Source: Lentinula raphanica (lineage: Eukaryota > Basidiomycota > Agaricomycetes > Agaricales > Omphalotaceae). Taken from it: a stretch of 64,000 nucleotides of DNA. The stretch is taken from contig JANVFP010000020.1 of NCBI GenBank assembly GCA_027919835.1, positions 744,001 to 808,000 of the forward strand. Direction: 5' to 3'. Below are positions 45,417-56,829 of the stretch, piece by piece. Positions within the stretch are counted from its first letter, which is position 1. Every line of letters begins with the position of its first letter. A program made the position numbers and the translations under genes. The notes beneath the pieces were generated by a model. The model had not been told where the DNA came from, did no database searches, and worked only from the letters and a program-made list of their open reading frames with translations.

Positions 45417-46786
45417 ATGGCTATTACGAGCCCCTTCTCTTCAGAGCAACAAGAAGTCCTCAAAACCTATCTGCCAGGATATCTTGCCAAAGACAGCAAT
45501 TCCAGAAGAAGCCAGTATCATAAAGAGATTGTCAATGAGATTCTCGAACGTGCCGAGTTTAAACACAAGCTGTTGTTGAGCATCAAAAGCATGGGCGACT
45601 GGAAAACAGTAAGTCCATCATCTCACAGTTGGCCCTTAGTGACTTGATTGTTTTCAGTCCATTGAGAAGTACTTCACCAATCAAAGAGATAAGCAGAAGT
45701 GACATGAGCAGAAGCAGCATGAAATGAAAGATCCACAAATTGCTGGTCCATCTGGTCATGATCCGATTGCCCGTGCTCAAGTTTTGCGCAAGGCTGCTCG
45801 CCTTTTCCAAATCCTCAGCCATGATACTATCGACGGCAAGACATTTTTCAGAAATGAGAAGGATGCGGAGATTCAAAAGCATGCCGCGACTCTTGAAGGG
45901 GAATCAAGTGCATGTTTCAAGAAGGCACTTACTGCTCTTTGGAATGCCGAAACAAATCAGGCTGGATACAACATGGAGGCACAAAATTTTGGAACATCAC
46001 TCTGTATGTTTTTCCACATCCTGGCATTTTACCATCTCCGATGATGAACTCTGGTTTAGGAACCAAAAACAATTCATCCCGGGAACCCTTGAGCTTCTGA
46101 GGGCCTTGTGTGAGTATCTCCACCTGGGGAAGGCTCGGCTCATGCTCTTATACTCATTTCCATGCGAAGATGGCTCATTCGAAAGTGGGGCATTAGAAGG
46201 GCATTGGGATCCAAATACGCCTGATTTTGCAGATAAGTATAAAGAGGATTATGATAGCCTCTTGGCCGTGTGGCGTAAATATGGTGGGGAGTTTTGTCCA
46301 AGTAAGTCATCTTATGCTTGTCTCAGTAAATAGACCTCATGCTCTCATACAGGGACTGTTCCTGCCGGGACAGGAGATAGAAAATACACAATCACTTTGG
46401 ATGCAGACAAGCGCTTGTGCTTTCCAGATGCTGTGCCTGAAGATGTCCCAATTCAGGTTCTTCAAAACTTACTCTCCTCATATCTCAAATCACTATGGCA
46501 TATGTCATTATTTCAAGTAACAATGACTGGTTCTCATTGTATATCTACAGAATATTCTGGCCGCTGCCTACCTCTCTATATCGATCTTGAGACAAGTCCA
46601 GAAACATTCATTGACATCGAAAGATTCAAGAACTCGACCCTGCAAGATCCACTGAACAAGTCTCTCAAAGGCTCTGCAATTTTTGCACTTGCAGAATTTT
46701 TTGCAGAGCATGGAGCGATGTCGGTGTCCTCTCCCTTCGAGTTTTGTAAACACTCAGATACAGACTCTTCTGCAATAACTGCTGAC

Positions 46787-47374
46787 TGTTAGGACCGTGC
46801 CACCAACGGAGTCGGAGCTCCGATCAGAGACACAGAGGATTGTTGAACGTTAGTGTTGTTATTGAGCAACACCCTCGCCACGTTACCGTGTTCAACCAAG
46901 AGAGCAGAGGAGGACGAGTACAACGTGTACGAAGTCTGACAGAGGTTCGGAGTCGGCAATAATCAACGATCAAGATGACACCAAGAGCACAGAGGTGAGT
47001 GTTAACATTAACAAGGTAATCCAATTTGATATTAAAACTGAGGTATGTAAGTATGTACAGGCTCCTTATATACTGTACGGATAGTCAGTCTAATCTAAAG
47101 TACAGTAAGACAATACACATCTCGGTACTACAGCATCGGAGGTGAGAAGGACAATAAGCTATTGTAAAGTAAATCAATATAAAGGTCAGCTGAGCTGTCA
47201 TAGAATAAAACAATAAGATCATAATCAAAGTATAAGACCAGACCAATACGCCGACAGAATCGGAAGGAGGGACAAGGCGGACACTGCTAGGCATGACTAG
47301 AGAGATTCAGGAAATCTCTAAGTCCAATCGCCGAGTGAAGCTCCGACGGAGCTCCGAGTATGATGGTCGTAACA
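46787..47374 (-). mobile_element. Solo LTR of the second retrotransposon family
   Basis: This 588-bp sequence is inverted relative to the LTR at 56192-56778 and nearly identical to it. On the plus strand it starts TGTTAGGACC and ends GGTCGTAACA. Perfect 5-bp target duplications CTGAC flank it (46782-46786 and 47375-47379). No internal element sequence remains, so LTR-LTR recombination removed it. Confidence 0.94.
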
Positions 47375-47389
47375 CTGACAGTCCATTGC

Positions 47390-47880
47390 CTGCTTCAAAA
47401 GTTCTGCCAGTTCTACCTGCAATGACCAACCAAGTTCCGTCACCTGGTTCGGAAGCTCCACCAGCTACTTCGACAACTAATCAAGTCCTTCCACCAGTGG
47501 CCATGTTGCCTACGTCTCTAGGTGCAGGAAGTACTAACCGAGTCCTGTCGCCTGCTTTGGAAATTTCACCGGTTGCACCTACTTCAATTGCGATGACCAA
47601 CCAAGTTCCATCGCCTGGTTCGGAAGCTCCACCAGCTACTTCGACAACTAATCAAACCCTTCCACCAGTGGCTATGTCGCCTACATCTCTAGGTGCAGGA
47701 AGTACCAACTGAGTCCCATTGCCTGCTTTGAAAATTCCACCGGTTGTACCTACTCTGACAACTACACCAGTGCCTATGTCTCTAGGTGCAGGAGGTACCA
47801 ATCGAGTCCCGTCACCTGCTTTGGAAGTTCCACCAGTTGTACCTACTTCAATGACTAACCACTGAGCTACGTCGCCTGCT
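47390..47880 (+). repeat. 171-bp coding tandem repeat, P/S/T-rich
   Basis: Copies start with ATGACCAACCAAGTTCC at 47422 and 47593, with a degenerate third copy near 47850 that has in-frame stops. The unit is 57 codons and encodes an SPGSEAPPATSTTNQ-type sequence. Expansion happened inside the pseudogene or its ancestor. Confidence 0.85.
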
Positions 47881-48340
47881 TTGGAAGCTCTGCCTGTGTC
47901 TACGTTAGAAAGCATACAGCACAAGAAAGACAAAAGAGGCCAGGTAAGACATGGGAAGAAGAAGGATGCAAAGTTTTGGTTCTATATGGTTGAGCTGATT
48001 GAAGGGGCAGAGGGATCTCAGAAGGTTGAAGAAGTGCTTGGCAAATGATCTACTCGCTCCACTGCTGCTTTGGCAATCTCAGTATCGGCACTGGTTCAGC
48101 AAAACCTCGAACAGACCCAGCAACCTGAATGTATCGAGGGAGCCGAGACATCCAATGCTCGAGTCCAAAGGTCAACGCAATCCAATACCATGGGTACAGC
48201 TCTGGCTCCAGGTCCTGTTTGGCAAAATTGCAAGCGCAAAAACCTACCTGAAAATGATGTTGCCAATGACCAGATTGAAGCACCGCCAATCGCCAAATGC
48301 AAACAGGGCACAAGAACAGCTTCTGCGAAGAAATGGTGAG

Positions 48341-49079
48341 TAAGTTGACACAGTTGAGAAATGTTGGATTGACTTGAGTATCTTATTAGAAACTCAAGAC
48401 ATCTTCTCTTGAGTGCGGGCACCAGTCATCTCAAGGTCAAGTGGTGAAGTGGTCTTAAGCTTACTCATCTGAAGTCAGTCAACTTAAGGCTGGTGAACTT
48501 AGAGGTATGCTCAAGATTGGAGGTGACTGAAGACAGTAGCTTAAGTTTTGAAGTAGCTTAAGACAGGCTGTGTACTCAAGATGTGATACTAGTAATATAG
48601 GCGGTGACTTAAGATGTTCATTGTTAGGTAACTTTAGACTAAATTAGCAGTCTTAAGAATGAGACTTAAGATGGGCATTGTGTAGTCAATATGGGTTCAA
48701 ATTACTACAAGTTGGCCTTGAGTCAACTTAAGTACGGTGACAAAAGATGGATGGAACTTAAGTTTTGCTGCCATAGATTCATTGAGGGCATGGTGCAGAA
48801 GGTCATCCATCCAATCATCAACATGGTATGTTTTTGTTTATGGAGTGCAAGGTTTTGTGTACTAACTGTCATCTAAGGCGAACCGAGTATACCAAGAGAC
48901 TGGATTTCATATTGGAGGATATATCATTCACCCTGACACTCAACTGTCAATCTGGGTATCAACTCAAGCTTTACAGGAGGTCAAAACAAGGAATGGAACT
49001 CAAATGCTGATGCAGGCAAAAGATATTGCAGCTCAGCTCATGTAAGTGGGTTGGAATACTGTTCTGATATATTTTTTTT
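48341..49079. other. CTTAAG-rich stretch without a gene
   Basis: Between 48453 and 48765 the palindrome CTTAAG occurs about nine times, with CTCAAG variants between. Small frames at 48691-49010 have no domain. Confidence 0.5.
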
Positions 49080-49310
49080 TTCATTGTTGAGTGTATTGAG
49101 TATATTGAGTATGATATACATTACTACTGCTCTAAGGTTTTTCATTGTCTAGTATAATAAGCAGTGAGTGCGCTGCCAATGAATATATTAAATGATATAA
49201 GCTCTCCTGAGTGTCTGAGGGTACTAAATGTGCTAAAAATAGTATGTACATCATATGTAACCAATGTATAGTAGATTTGGTATGATTTGGATTGATGTCA
49301 TTTTTCAAAA
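49080..49310 (-). mobile_element. Fragment of a KDZ-type inverted arm
   Basis: The words GAGGGTACTAAATGTGCTAA, AATAGTATGTACATCATAT and ATTTGGTATGATTTGG match the arm sequences at 44400-44480 and 62540-62640. Confidence 0.7.
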
Positions 49311-50045
49311 GTGTTGTGTACGGACTACATGTCTGTCTCACTGTCAAAGGGAGCTCCAACTCATTGAAGAGCCATGTCCATATAGATTGGGCAGACATTG
49401 GTGTGGACACTGTTTCCAAATCTTCTGGACCTACAAACCTTTTCTGTACAATTTCATTGCCTGCATTGCATCTGGGAAGACAGTTTTCAATGAAACTGTC
49501 ACACAGAAAACACATCCAATTGATATGGTGTGTGTTTTGCTTTCAAATGCAGATTAAGCTCATCCATTGATCTATGGGCCAATGTCAGGTAATTACCCAC
49601 TCAATTACTTCCCTAAACTTTTCACTCAATTGTTGTGCAAATTGGCTTCATGGACAACCATGTTTGTATTTGTATCATCAGATGTAGTTTGCATGTATTC
49701 TTGATTTGTAGTCTTTCATTTAATAAGGAATTCAATATTCACATTCAACCCCTATTCTTGATTTCTGTTGATTTCTGCTCTTTTATTCACTTTCAACATC
49801 ATTCTGTTCTGACATTTCCTGTCCTATTCTACCTGTGTTACAAGTACTTATACTCAAAATACATCTGGTACTTAGTACAAATTACTACATAGTGTTCTCC
49901 TGACTCTCTAGGCTTTCTTTCTTATGATCAATTGCAGCATGCAACAACAAATGGACATCCTTGCTATCCTTCACTATCAATCACCACTATGCAAATTCAG
50001 AACTGCACCATGTTGGAGATGATATTCAGCAATATTTTGGTGATC
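49311..50045. other. Downstream flank of the NLR-like gene
   Basis: Up to 49930 no gene is supported; a small frame at 49292-49570 has no recognised domain. At 49985-50045 a decayed ankyrin unit (AEYHLQHGAVLNLH on the minus strand) continues in frame beyond the stop at 50046, so the gene once had at least one more repeat. Confidence 0.5.
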
Positions 50046-52833
50046 CTACAATGCTGCTGCTTGAATTGCAGTTCTCCATCTGTCATCCTGCAAATTGACA
50101 TCTGCACCATGTTGGAGAAGATATTCAACAATATTCTGAAAACCTCCACATGCTGCTGCTGCAATTGCAGTTCCATAATTGCCACCCTGCAAATTGACAT
50201 CTGCACCATGATGGACAAGATATCCAACAATATTCCAATAACCTCCACATGCTGCTGCTGCAATTGCAGTTCCATAATTGCCACCCTGCAAATTGACATC
50301 TGCACCATGTTGGAGAAGATATTCAACAATATTCTGATAACCTCCATATGCTGCTGCTGCAATTGCAGTTCCATAATTGCCACCTTGCAAATTGACATCT
50401 GCACCACGTTGGAGAAGATAATCAACAATATTCTGATAACCTCTATATGCTGCTGCTGCAATTGCAGTTCCATAATTGCCACCCTGCAAATTGACATCGG
50501 CACCATGTTGGACAAGATATTCAACAATATTCTGATAACCTCCATATGCTGCTGCTGCAATTGCAGTTTCATAATTGCCACCCTGCAAATTGACATCGGC
50601 ACCATGTTGGAGAAGATATTCAACAATATTCTGAAAACCTCCACATGCGGCTGCTGCAATTGCAGTTCCATAATTGCCACCCTGCAAATTGACATCTGCA
50701 CCATGGTGGACAAGATATTTAACAATATTCCAATAACCTCTACATGCTGCTGCTGCAATTGCAGTTCCATAATTGCCACCCTGAAAATTGACATCTGCAC
50801 CATGTTGGAGAAGATATTCAACAATATTCCGATAACCTCCATATGCTGCTGCTGCAATTGCAGTTCCATAATTGCCACCCTGCAAATTGACATCTGCACC
50901 ATGGTGGACAAGATATTCAACAATATTCCGATAACCTCCACATGCTGCTGCTGCAATTGCAGTTCCATAATTGCCACCCTGCGAATTGACTTCTGCACCA
51001 TGTTGGACAAGATATTCAACAATATCTTGATAACCTCCATATGCTGCTGCTGCAATTGCAGTTTTAAAAAGGCCACCCTGCAAATTGATATCTGCACCAT
51101 GTTGGACAAGATATTCAACAATATTTTGATAACCTCCATATGCTGCTACTGCAATTGCAATTCCATACTTGCCACCCTGCAAATTGATATCTGCACCATG
51201 TTGGACAAGATATTCAACAACATCTTGGTGACCTTCAGATGCTGCTGCTGCAATAGCAGTTCCATAATGACCACCCTGCAAATTAATATCTGCACCATGT
51301 TGGAGAAGATATTCAACAACACCTTGGTGACCTCCTGATGCTGCTGCTGCAATTGCAGTTCCATAATAACCACCCTGCAAATTCATATCTGCACCATGTT
51401 GGAGAAGATATTCAACAAGACCTTGGTGACCTCCTAATGCTGCTGCTGAAATTGCATTTCCATAATTGCCACCCTGCAAATTGACATCTGCACCATGGTG
51501 GACAAGATATTCAACAATATCTTGATAACCTCCATATGCTGCTGCTGCAATTGCAGTTCCATAACTGCCACCATGCAAATTGATATCTGCACCATGTTGG
51601 ACAAGATATTCAACAATATTTTGATAACCTCCATATGCTGCTACTGCAATTGCAATTCCATACTTGCCACCCTGCAAATTGATATCTGCACCATGTTGGA
51701 CAAGATATTCAACAACATCTTGGTGACCTTCAGATGCTGCTGCTTGAATTGCAGTTCCCCATCTGCCATCCTGCAAATTGATATCTGCACCATGGTGGAG
51801 AAGATATTCAACAATATTTTGATATCCTCCATATGCTGCTACTGCAATTGCAGTTCTATAATTGCCATCCTGTAAATTGACATCTGCACCATATTGGACA
51901 AGATATTCAACAATATCTTGATAACCTCCATCTGCTGCTGCTGCAATTGCAGTTCCACAAAGGCCACCCTGCAAATTGACATCTGCACCATGTTGGACAA
52001 GATATTCAACAATATCTTGATAACCTCCACTTGCTGCTGCTGCAATTGCAGTTCCATAATTGCCACCATGCAAATTGACATCTGCACCATGTTGGACAAG
52101 ATATTCAACAACATCTTGGTGACCTCTAAATGCTGCAATGGCAACAGCAGTTCCCCGATGGCCAACCTGCAAATTGATATCTGCACTGTGTTGGACAAGA
52201 TATTCAATGATACCTTGGTGACCTTGATATCTGCACTGTGTTGGACAAGATATTCAATGATACCTTGGTGACCTTGATATGCTGCTGCTGCAATTGCAGT
52301 TCTAAAAAGGCCACCCTGCAAATTGATATCTGCACCATGTTGGACAAGATATTCAACAACATCTTGGTGACCTTCAGATGCTGCTGCTGCAATTGCAGTT
52401 CCATAATCGCCACCCTGCAAATTAATATATGCACCATGTTGGACAAGATATTTCACAACATCCTGATGACCTCCATGTGCTGCTCCTGTGATTGCAGTTC
52501 CAAAAGTACCACCCAGCAAATTGACATCTGCACCATGTTGGACAAGATATTCAACAATATTTTGGTGACCTTCAGAGGCTGCTGCTGCAATTGCAGTTCC
52601 ACGATGGCCAACCTGCAAATTGATGTCTGCACTATGTTGGAAAAGACATTCAACAATATCTTGGTAACCTCGAAAAGCTGCTGCTGCAATTGCAGTTCCA
52701 AAATAACCACCCTGTAAATTAACATCTGCACCATATTGAAGAACCAGTTCAACAATCACTTTATAACCTTTAACTGCTGCTGCTTGAATTACACTACCAT
52801 AGAATCCCCCCTGTGTATTGATATCTTTTGAAG
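50046..52833 (-). repeat. Ankyrin-coding 99-bp tandem array
   Basis: About 28 copies of a 99-bp unit are present, many over 90% alike by eye. Variation is concentrated at the residues after NLQGG and at the GGY/GGH/GYW positions. Because the unit has no stop on the other strand, long antisense frames appear, which are not genes. Confidence 0.93.
52174..52273. repeat. 50-bp tandem duplication in the ankyrin array
   Basis: The sequence starting TTGATATCTGCACTGTG occurs at 52174 and again at 52224. A 50-bp gain shifts the frame, so the array is read in two frames on either side. Confidence 0.9.
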
Positions 52834-54623
52834 CTAATCAGACTTATTTCATCTGATACCTTTTGAACATACCTGAATTCAATTGATAATCATCCATCAA
52901 AACTCTCTGCATACATATTTTCAATCCATAACATGCAGCAATGTATAGGTTACTACATTGCACAAATAAACCATTATTCCCATCCTGAGAATCTAATTCC
53001 CAAAAATTCTGTTTCCAGTTTTTCAACACTTCTAGTTTATTGTGAAGAAATTCTTGAGTAAGTTGTATTGTGTCTTCACATGGAAATTGTTCTTCTTCAT
53101 TATATTGACTATGTTTTGCCCAATATTGTGTTGCATACTGCTCAAATGTAACAATGTCTCTTATGCAAACCCAATGAATATTGTCCCTTATAGGCTTATA
53201 CTCCCTTTGACTGAGAAGACAAATCAGACACATTTGACCTATATTATTGTGTGCCAGCTGTGCATTGATATTCAACAATTTGCTTTCTTTACTATGATTG
53301 TTGTTGCCTAGCAAGAAATCCTTTACAGATGCATGTGCAAGTTGAACAATGTCCCTGCTATCAACAGTGATTAATGTTGTATCAATAATTTTCTCCAATC
53401 CAATTAGCATTTTTGCATCCAAATCCACTTCTTTTGATTGCAGATCAACAGAAAGAATAGTTGCAACTTGTGTCATATGAAGAGGCTTAAATGCATATAA
53501 AACCCATAAAAGAATATTTTGTGCCTCATCAGAGTGATCACTGTTTTCACATCTTGTGATAGCTTCAGAATATATTTCTTCCAGGTTTGAAGGTAACTTG
53601 GATAGTGCTTTGTGTATTGCTTTTGCAGTTGCACTGGTTTTCAAGATTTGAAGTTGGCAGTCAACATAACGGAATCTATCAAATGCTCAGTTTTTAGTGA
53701 CTCAAATGAGATAGAAAACTCACCCTCCATCTGCTTTTTCCATCAATATTGTTTGAACCTCAGTATCCAAGTCAGTACTGTTGAATGATGTTTTCTTCTT
53801 CAGAAAAATATCAATATCATCATCAACCTTTTTGTTGTTCCTCAGAGAGACTGTAGAGTACTTAGAGTATTCTGGCTTATAATTGCGAGTTGAAAGCATA
53901 ACTCCACTAACTAAATCCAAGCTGGTGATCTTTTCACAAAAGTTCCATACTTCTTCTTCATCTTTGCATTCATCCAAAGCATCAATTATAACATAAACTT
54001 TATACGCCTTCTCAGCTAGATCCTTTGTAATCTTTATCAATGTATCTTCTAGATCAATATTGGTAGGTTTTGAATGAACAAGCCCATGTTTTAAAGATTC
54101 ATGCAAGTGTTGTAATATAGGGTGGATTTTTTTATCTTGAGCACCTAGCTGTAGAAGGAAAGATGATAATAACCCTTGAAAACTTGACTTTGATCCAGAA
54201 TTATCTCGGGTATCAAAGTAATGATATATCATGAAAGTTGGAAATGTTGCTTGTTTAAAACTTTGAATAATACTGGTACTAAGATGAAATTGATATTGTC
54301 AAGACTCATGTATACTTATATGCAGTGTGCAATTGACATACAGCAAGAATGTTTTGCCTGATCCAGCTGCAACACAAAATTGAATACTCAATTTATTATT
54401 ATTATTTCAAATTCCTACCTTGACCTTGAATACACAATATACTTCCTTCCTCTTTCCACTTCAAATAAACAGGATCTTCCAAAATCCATTGACCTGTTCC
54501 AGCTACTTTCTGATTAAAAGCTGTAGCATAAGTGATGGAAGAATCTGGAGCTGCAAGCCAGTCATGAAGTTTTTTCTCTTCATCACTTGAGAGATCTGAG
54601 GTCACAACGTCATTTACCAGCAA

Positions 54624-55214
54624 TAGTAGTTCTCATATGGCACTTACAATAGTACTTATGCATATCTCTTTCTGCTACATTGAATTCCCCTCCAGTGACT
54701 GTTACATTTTGTGCATGATTGAATATGCCACTGTTACCAGTTCAATATGTGCATATATATCAGTTGACTTTGTGAAATTTACCTTTCTATATTCTGGCTA
54801 CTGTTTTTGTGGATTTCTTAAATACTCATAGTCTATAGAGCCCAAAATAAAATAATTATCTACCTTTGGTTTGCCATATAATGTCAGTGAAAGATAAGTG
54901 TTGATGGGCAAGAGTAGAAATGTATCAAAACAGAAGCTCTTTTTATATGTACCCTTTAAAAAGCACCTGATCTAATACTTGACAGGTGCTATGATATTAT
55001 ATACATTTCATATCAGCATCAATCTCATATTTTGGTTCATCTATTCAATAGACTCCTGCAACAGCCTGTATTTTTCATTCTATATATAGACTATCATATT
55101 ATTATCTGTATGTTATCTCAATTTGGACAATGATTCTCACCAGGAACTGTACTTAGAACTAGACTAGGCTTTTATGTATGTACAGCGGTAACACCATAGG
55201 GTATTGATACCATT
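54624..55214. other. Upstream region of the NLR-like gene
   Basis: It probably holds the promoter and any missing first exon. No minus-strand domain-bearing frame was seen. Confidence 0.3.
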
Positions 55215-55486
55215 CATCAGGAAAAATATTCTCATCTCTAGAGTCCCCAGAGATACCCCTCAATTCCTAGGTAGTCTCAGAGCACCTAGAGTATCTGAGT
55301 TCTTTGAGGCTTCTAAAAATTCTCTGGGTGCTTTCAGGTGCTTTCAAATGCTTTCAGATGCTTTCAGGATCTTTCAGGATCTCTAGGATGTTTTTTGATC
55401 TTTAAAAGCTCACAAAAATCTCTGGGCAGCCTAGGAATTGGGGGATATCTCTGGGGACTCTAGAGATGAAAATATTTTTCCTGATG
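55215..55486. mobile_element. MITE with CATCAG ends and TT duplication (copy 1)
   Basis: This 272-bp element has ~55-bp inverted ends, CATCAGGAAAAATATTCTCA and its near complement. It is flanked by TT at 55213-55214 and 55487-55488. The centre holds short GGTGCTTTCA-like repeats. It is non-coding. The terminal CATCAG and an inner TCTAGAGTC are shared with 62153-62397. Confidence 0.88.
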
Positions 55487-56191
55487 TTGATCAGGAATAT
55501 TGCTCACCAGGTTAACCAATCATCCTGAGTAGAGTTTCTCATCAGCTCATATCTCCTCCACCACACATACAAGATCAGGAACTGATGGACCTACCTTGAA
55601 CCATGTGTGACTCTTTGGAGCCATGAAATGCCTTGGGCAGTGAAATCTTAGGAAATACCTCACTGACAAGGCTCATGACCATTAATTGCCCTAAAAAGTG
55701 CAACAGACCCCTTCTGAACTCTTGAGTATAGAAAAACTTCAGTTAAAACAAGAGATCCATCTCTAGATTGATACTTAACATACAAAGGCATGTACAAGCA
55801 TGATACTTGATGTAGGATGGTGTAGGAGTAGGAATCTTTGAACAACTTTGAGGGTTCCAACTGATTTTGTGTACAGCAGTATACAGCCAAGAGAGCAAAT
55901 TAATGAGAGATCAGTGGCAATTGTGCCTCAATGTATATGTGGCACCAAGCATTGGTTTTGGGCAATGGCAGGACACAAGCAAACACTTCTCTGGAATCTA
56001 TATCTCTCATCAAGTTTGCAATATGAAAGAAGGATCCTCTCTTCTGGCATAGATCTAGCCCACTAGAGTATGGCAACAAGACTCCAAGAGATGGCCGTAT
56101 ACACTGTCAGTGTCAGAATAAGAATGAGAATTGTGCATGCAGGCAACTTGAACTTCCATTAGTGCAAATGAATTCTGTGGGATTGAGCATT
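55487..56191. other. Gene-free stretch
   Basis: Small frames only; nothing could be supported between the MITE and the LTR. Confidence 0.3.
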
Positions 56192-56778
56192 TGTTACGAC
56201 CATCATACTCGGAGCTCCGTCGGAGCTTCACTCGGCGATTGGACTTAGAGATTTCCTGAATCTCTCTAGTCATGCATAGCAGTGTCCGCCTTGTCCCTCT
56301 CTCCGATTCCGTCGGCGCATCGGTCTGGTCTTATACTCGATTATGATCTTATTGTTTTATTCTCTGACAGCTCAGCTGACTTTTATATTGATTTACTTTA
56401 CAATAGCTTATTGTCTTTCTCACCTCCAATGCTGTAGTACCGAGATGTGTATCGTCTTATTGTACTTTAGATTAGACTGACTATCCGTACAGTATATAAG
56501 GAGCCTGTACATACTTACATACCTCAGTTTTAATATCAACTTGGATTACCTCGTTAACGTTAACACTCACCTCTGTGCTCTCGGTGTCGTCTTGATCGTT
56601 GATCACCGCCGACTCCGAACCTCCGTCGGACTTCGTACACGTTGTACTCGTCCTCCTCTGCTCTCTTGGTTGAACACGGTAACGTGGCGAGGGTGTTGCT
56701 CAATAACAACACTAACGTTCAACAATCCTCTGTGTCTCTGATCGGAGCTCCGACTCCGTCGGTGGCATGGTCCTAACA
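56192..56778 (+). repeat. 5' LTR of the second Ty3-type retrotransposon
   Basis: This 587-bp LTR runs from TGTTACGACC to GGTCCTAACA (TG..CA). A TATATAAGGAGCC box lies at about 56492. It is nearly identical in reverse to the solo LTR at 46787. Both ends carry GGAGCTCCG palindromes. The partner LTR is not in the window. Confidence 0.9.
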
Positions 56779-56829
56779 GTATATTAAAACTTATCTCGTC
56801 AACGTTGCACTGATTCATCTCTATTCCAT

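Larger units (their letters stand above)
45417..48340 (+). pseudogene. Basidiomycete family protein of unknown function, broken and LTR-interrupted
   Basis: The ATG at 45417 starts FSSEQQEVLKTYLPGYLAKD, then after a 49-bp intron SIEKYFTNQRDKQK and a TGA at 45700-45702. Reading resumes with HEQKQHEMKD, RKAARLFQILSHDTIDGKTF and ACFKKALTALWNAE. One frame change lies near 45981-45995. The second half has GTLELLRALCEYLHLG, LYSFPCEDG, ITLDADKRLCFPDAVP and IFALAEFFAEHGA. I recall similar multi-copy proteins in agaricomycetes, with no assigned role. After a solo LTR the frame continues in phase into P/S/T-rich repeats, then a basic tail. Stop, frameshift and insertion make it a pseudogene. Confidence 0.65.
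50046..54623 (-). pseudogene. NACHT-ankyrin (NLR-like) gene, frameshifted in the repeat array
   Basis: The exons are about 54623-54419, 54366-54342, 54278-53724, 53675-52873 and 52833-50046; all joins are in phase. The protein has an N-terminal WLAAPDSSITY linker, then NACHT motifs: Walker A GQAGSGKT formed across the first intron and a 25-nt exon, and Walker B VYVIIDALDEC. FRYVDCQL and a winged-helix-like part follow (LSKLPSNLEEIYSEAI, IVQLAHASVKDFLL). About 28 ankyrin repeats of 33 residues end it (GYQNIVEYLVQHGADVNLQ). Fungal NLRs of this type act in non-self recognition. No ATG is seen for the first exon, so an upstream exon is missing or lost. A 50-bp duplication breaks the frame. Confidence 0.85.

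Noticed and set aside
49932..51338. Long plus-strand frame rich in cysteine and isoleucine
   Set aside because: It is the antisense of the ankyrin repeat array; the 99-bp unit has no stop on that strand.
56055..56273. Small conserved frame MTREIQEISKSNRR, also at 47293
   Set aside because: Both copies lie mostly within the LTR of the second retrotransposon, so conservation reflects the LTR and not a protein.
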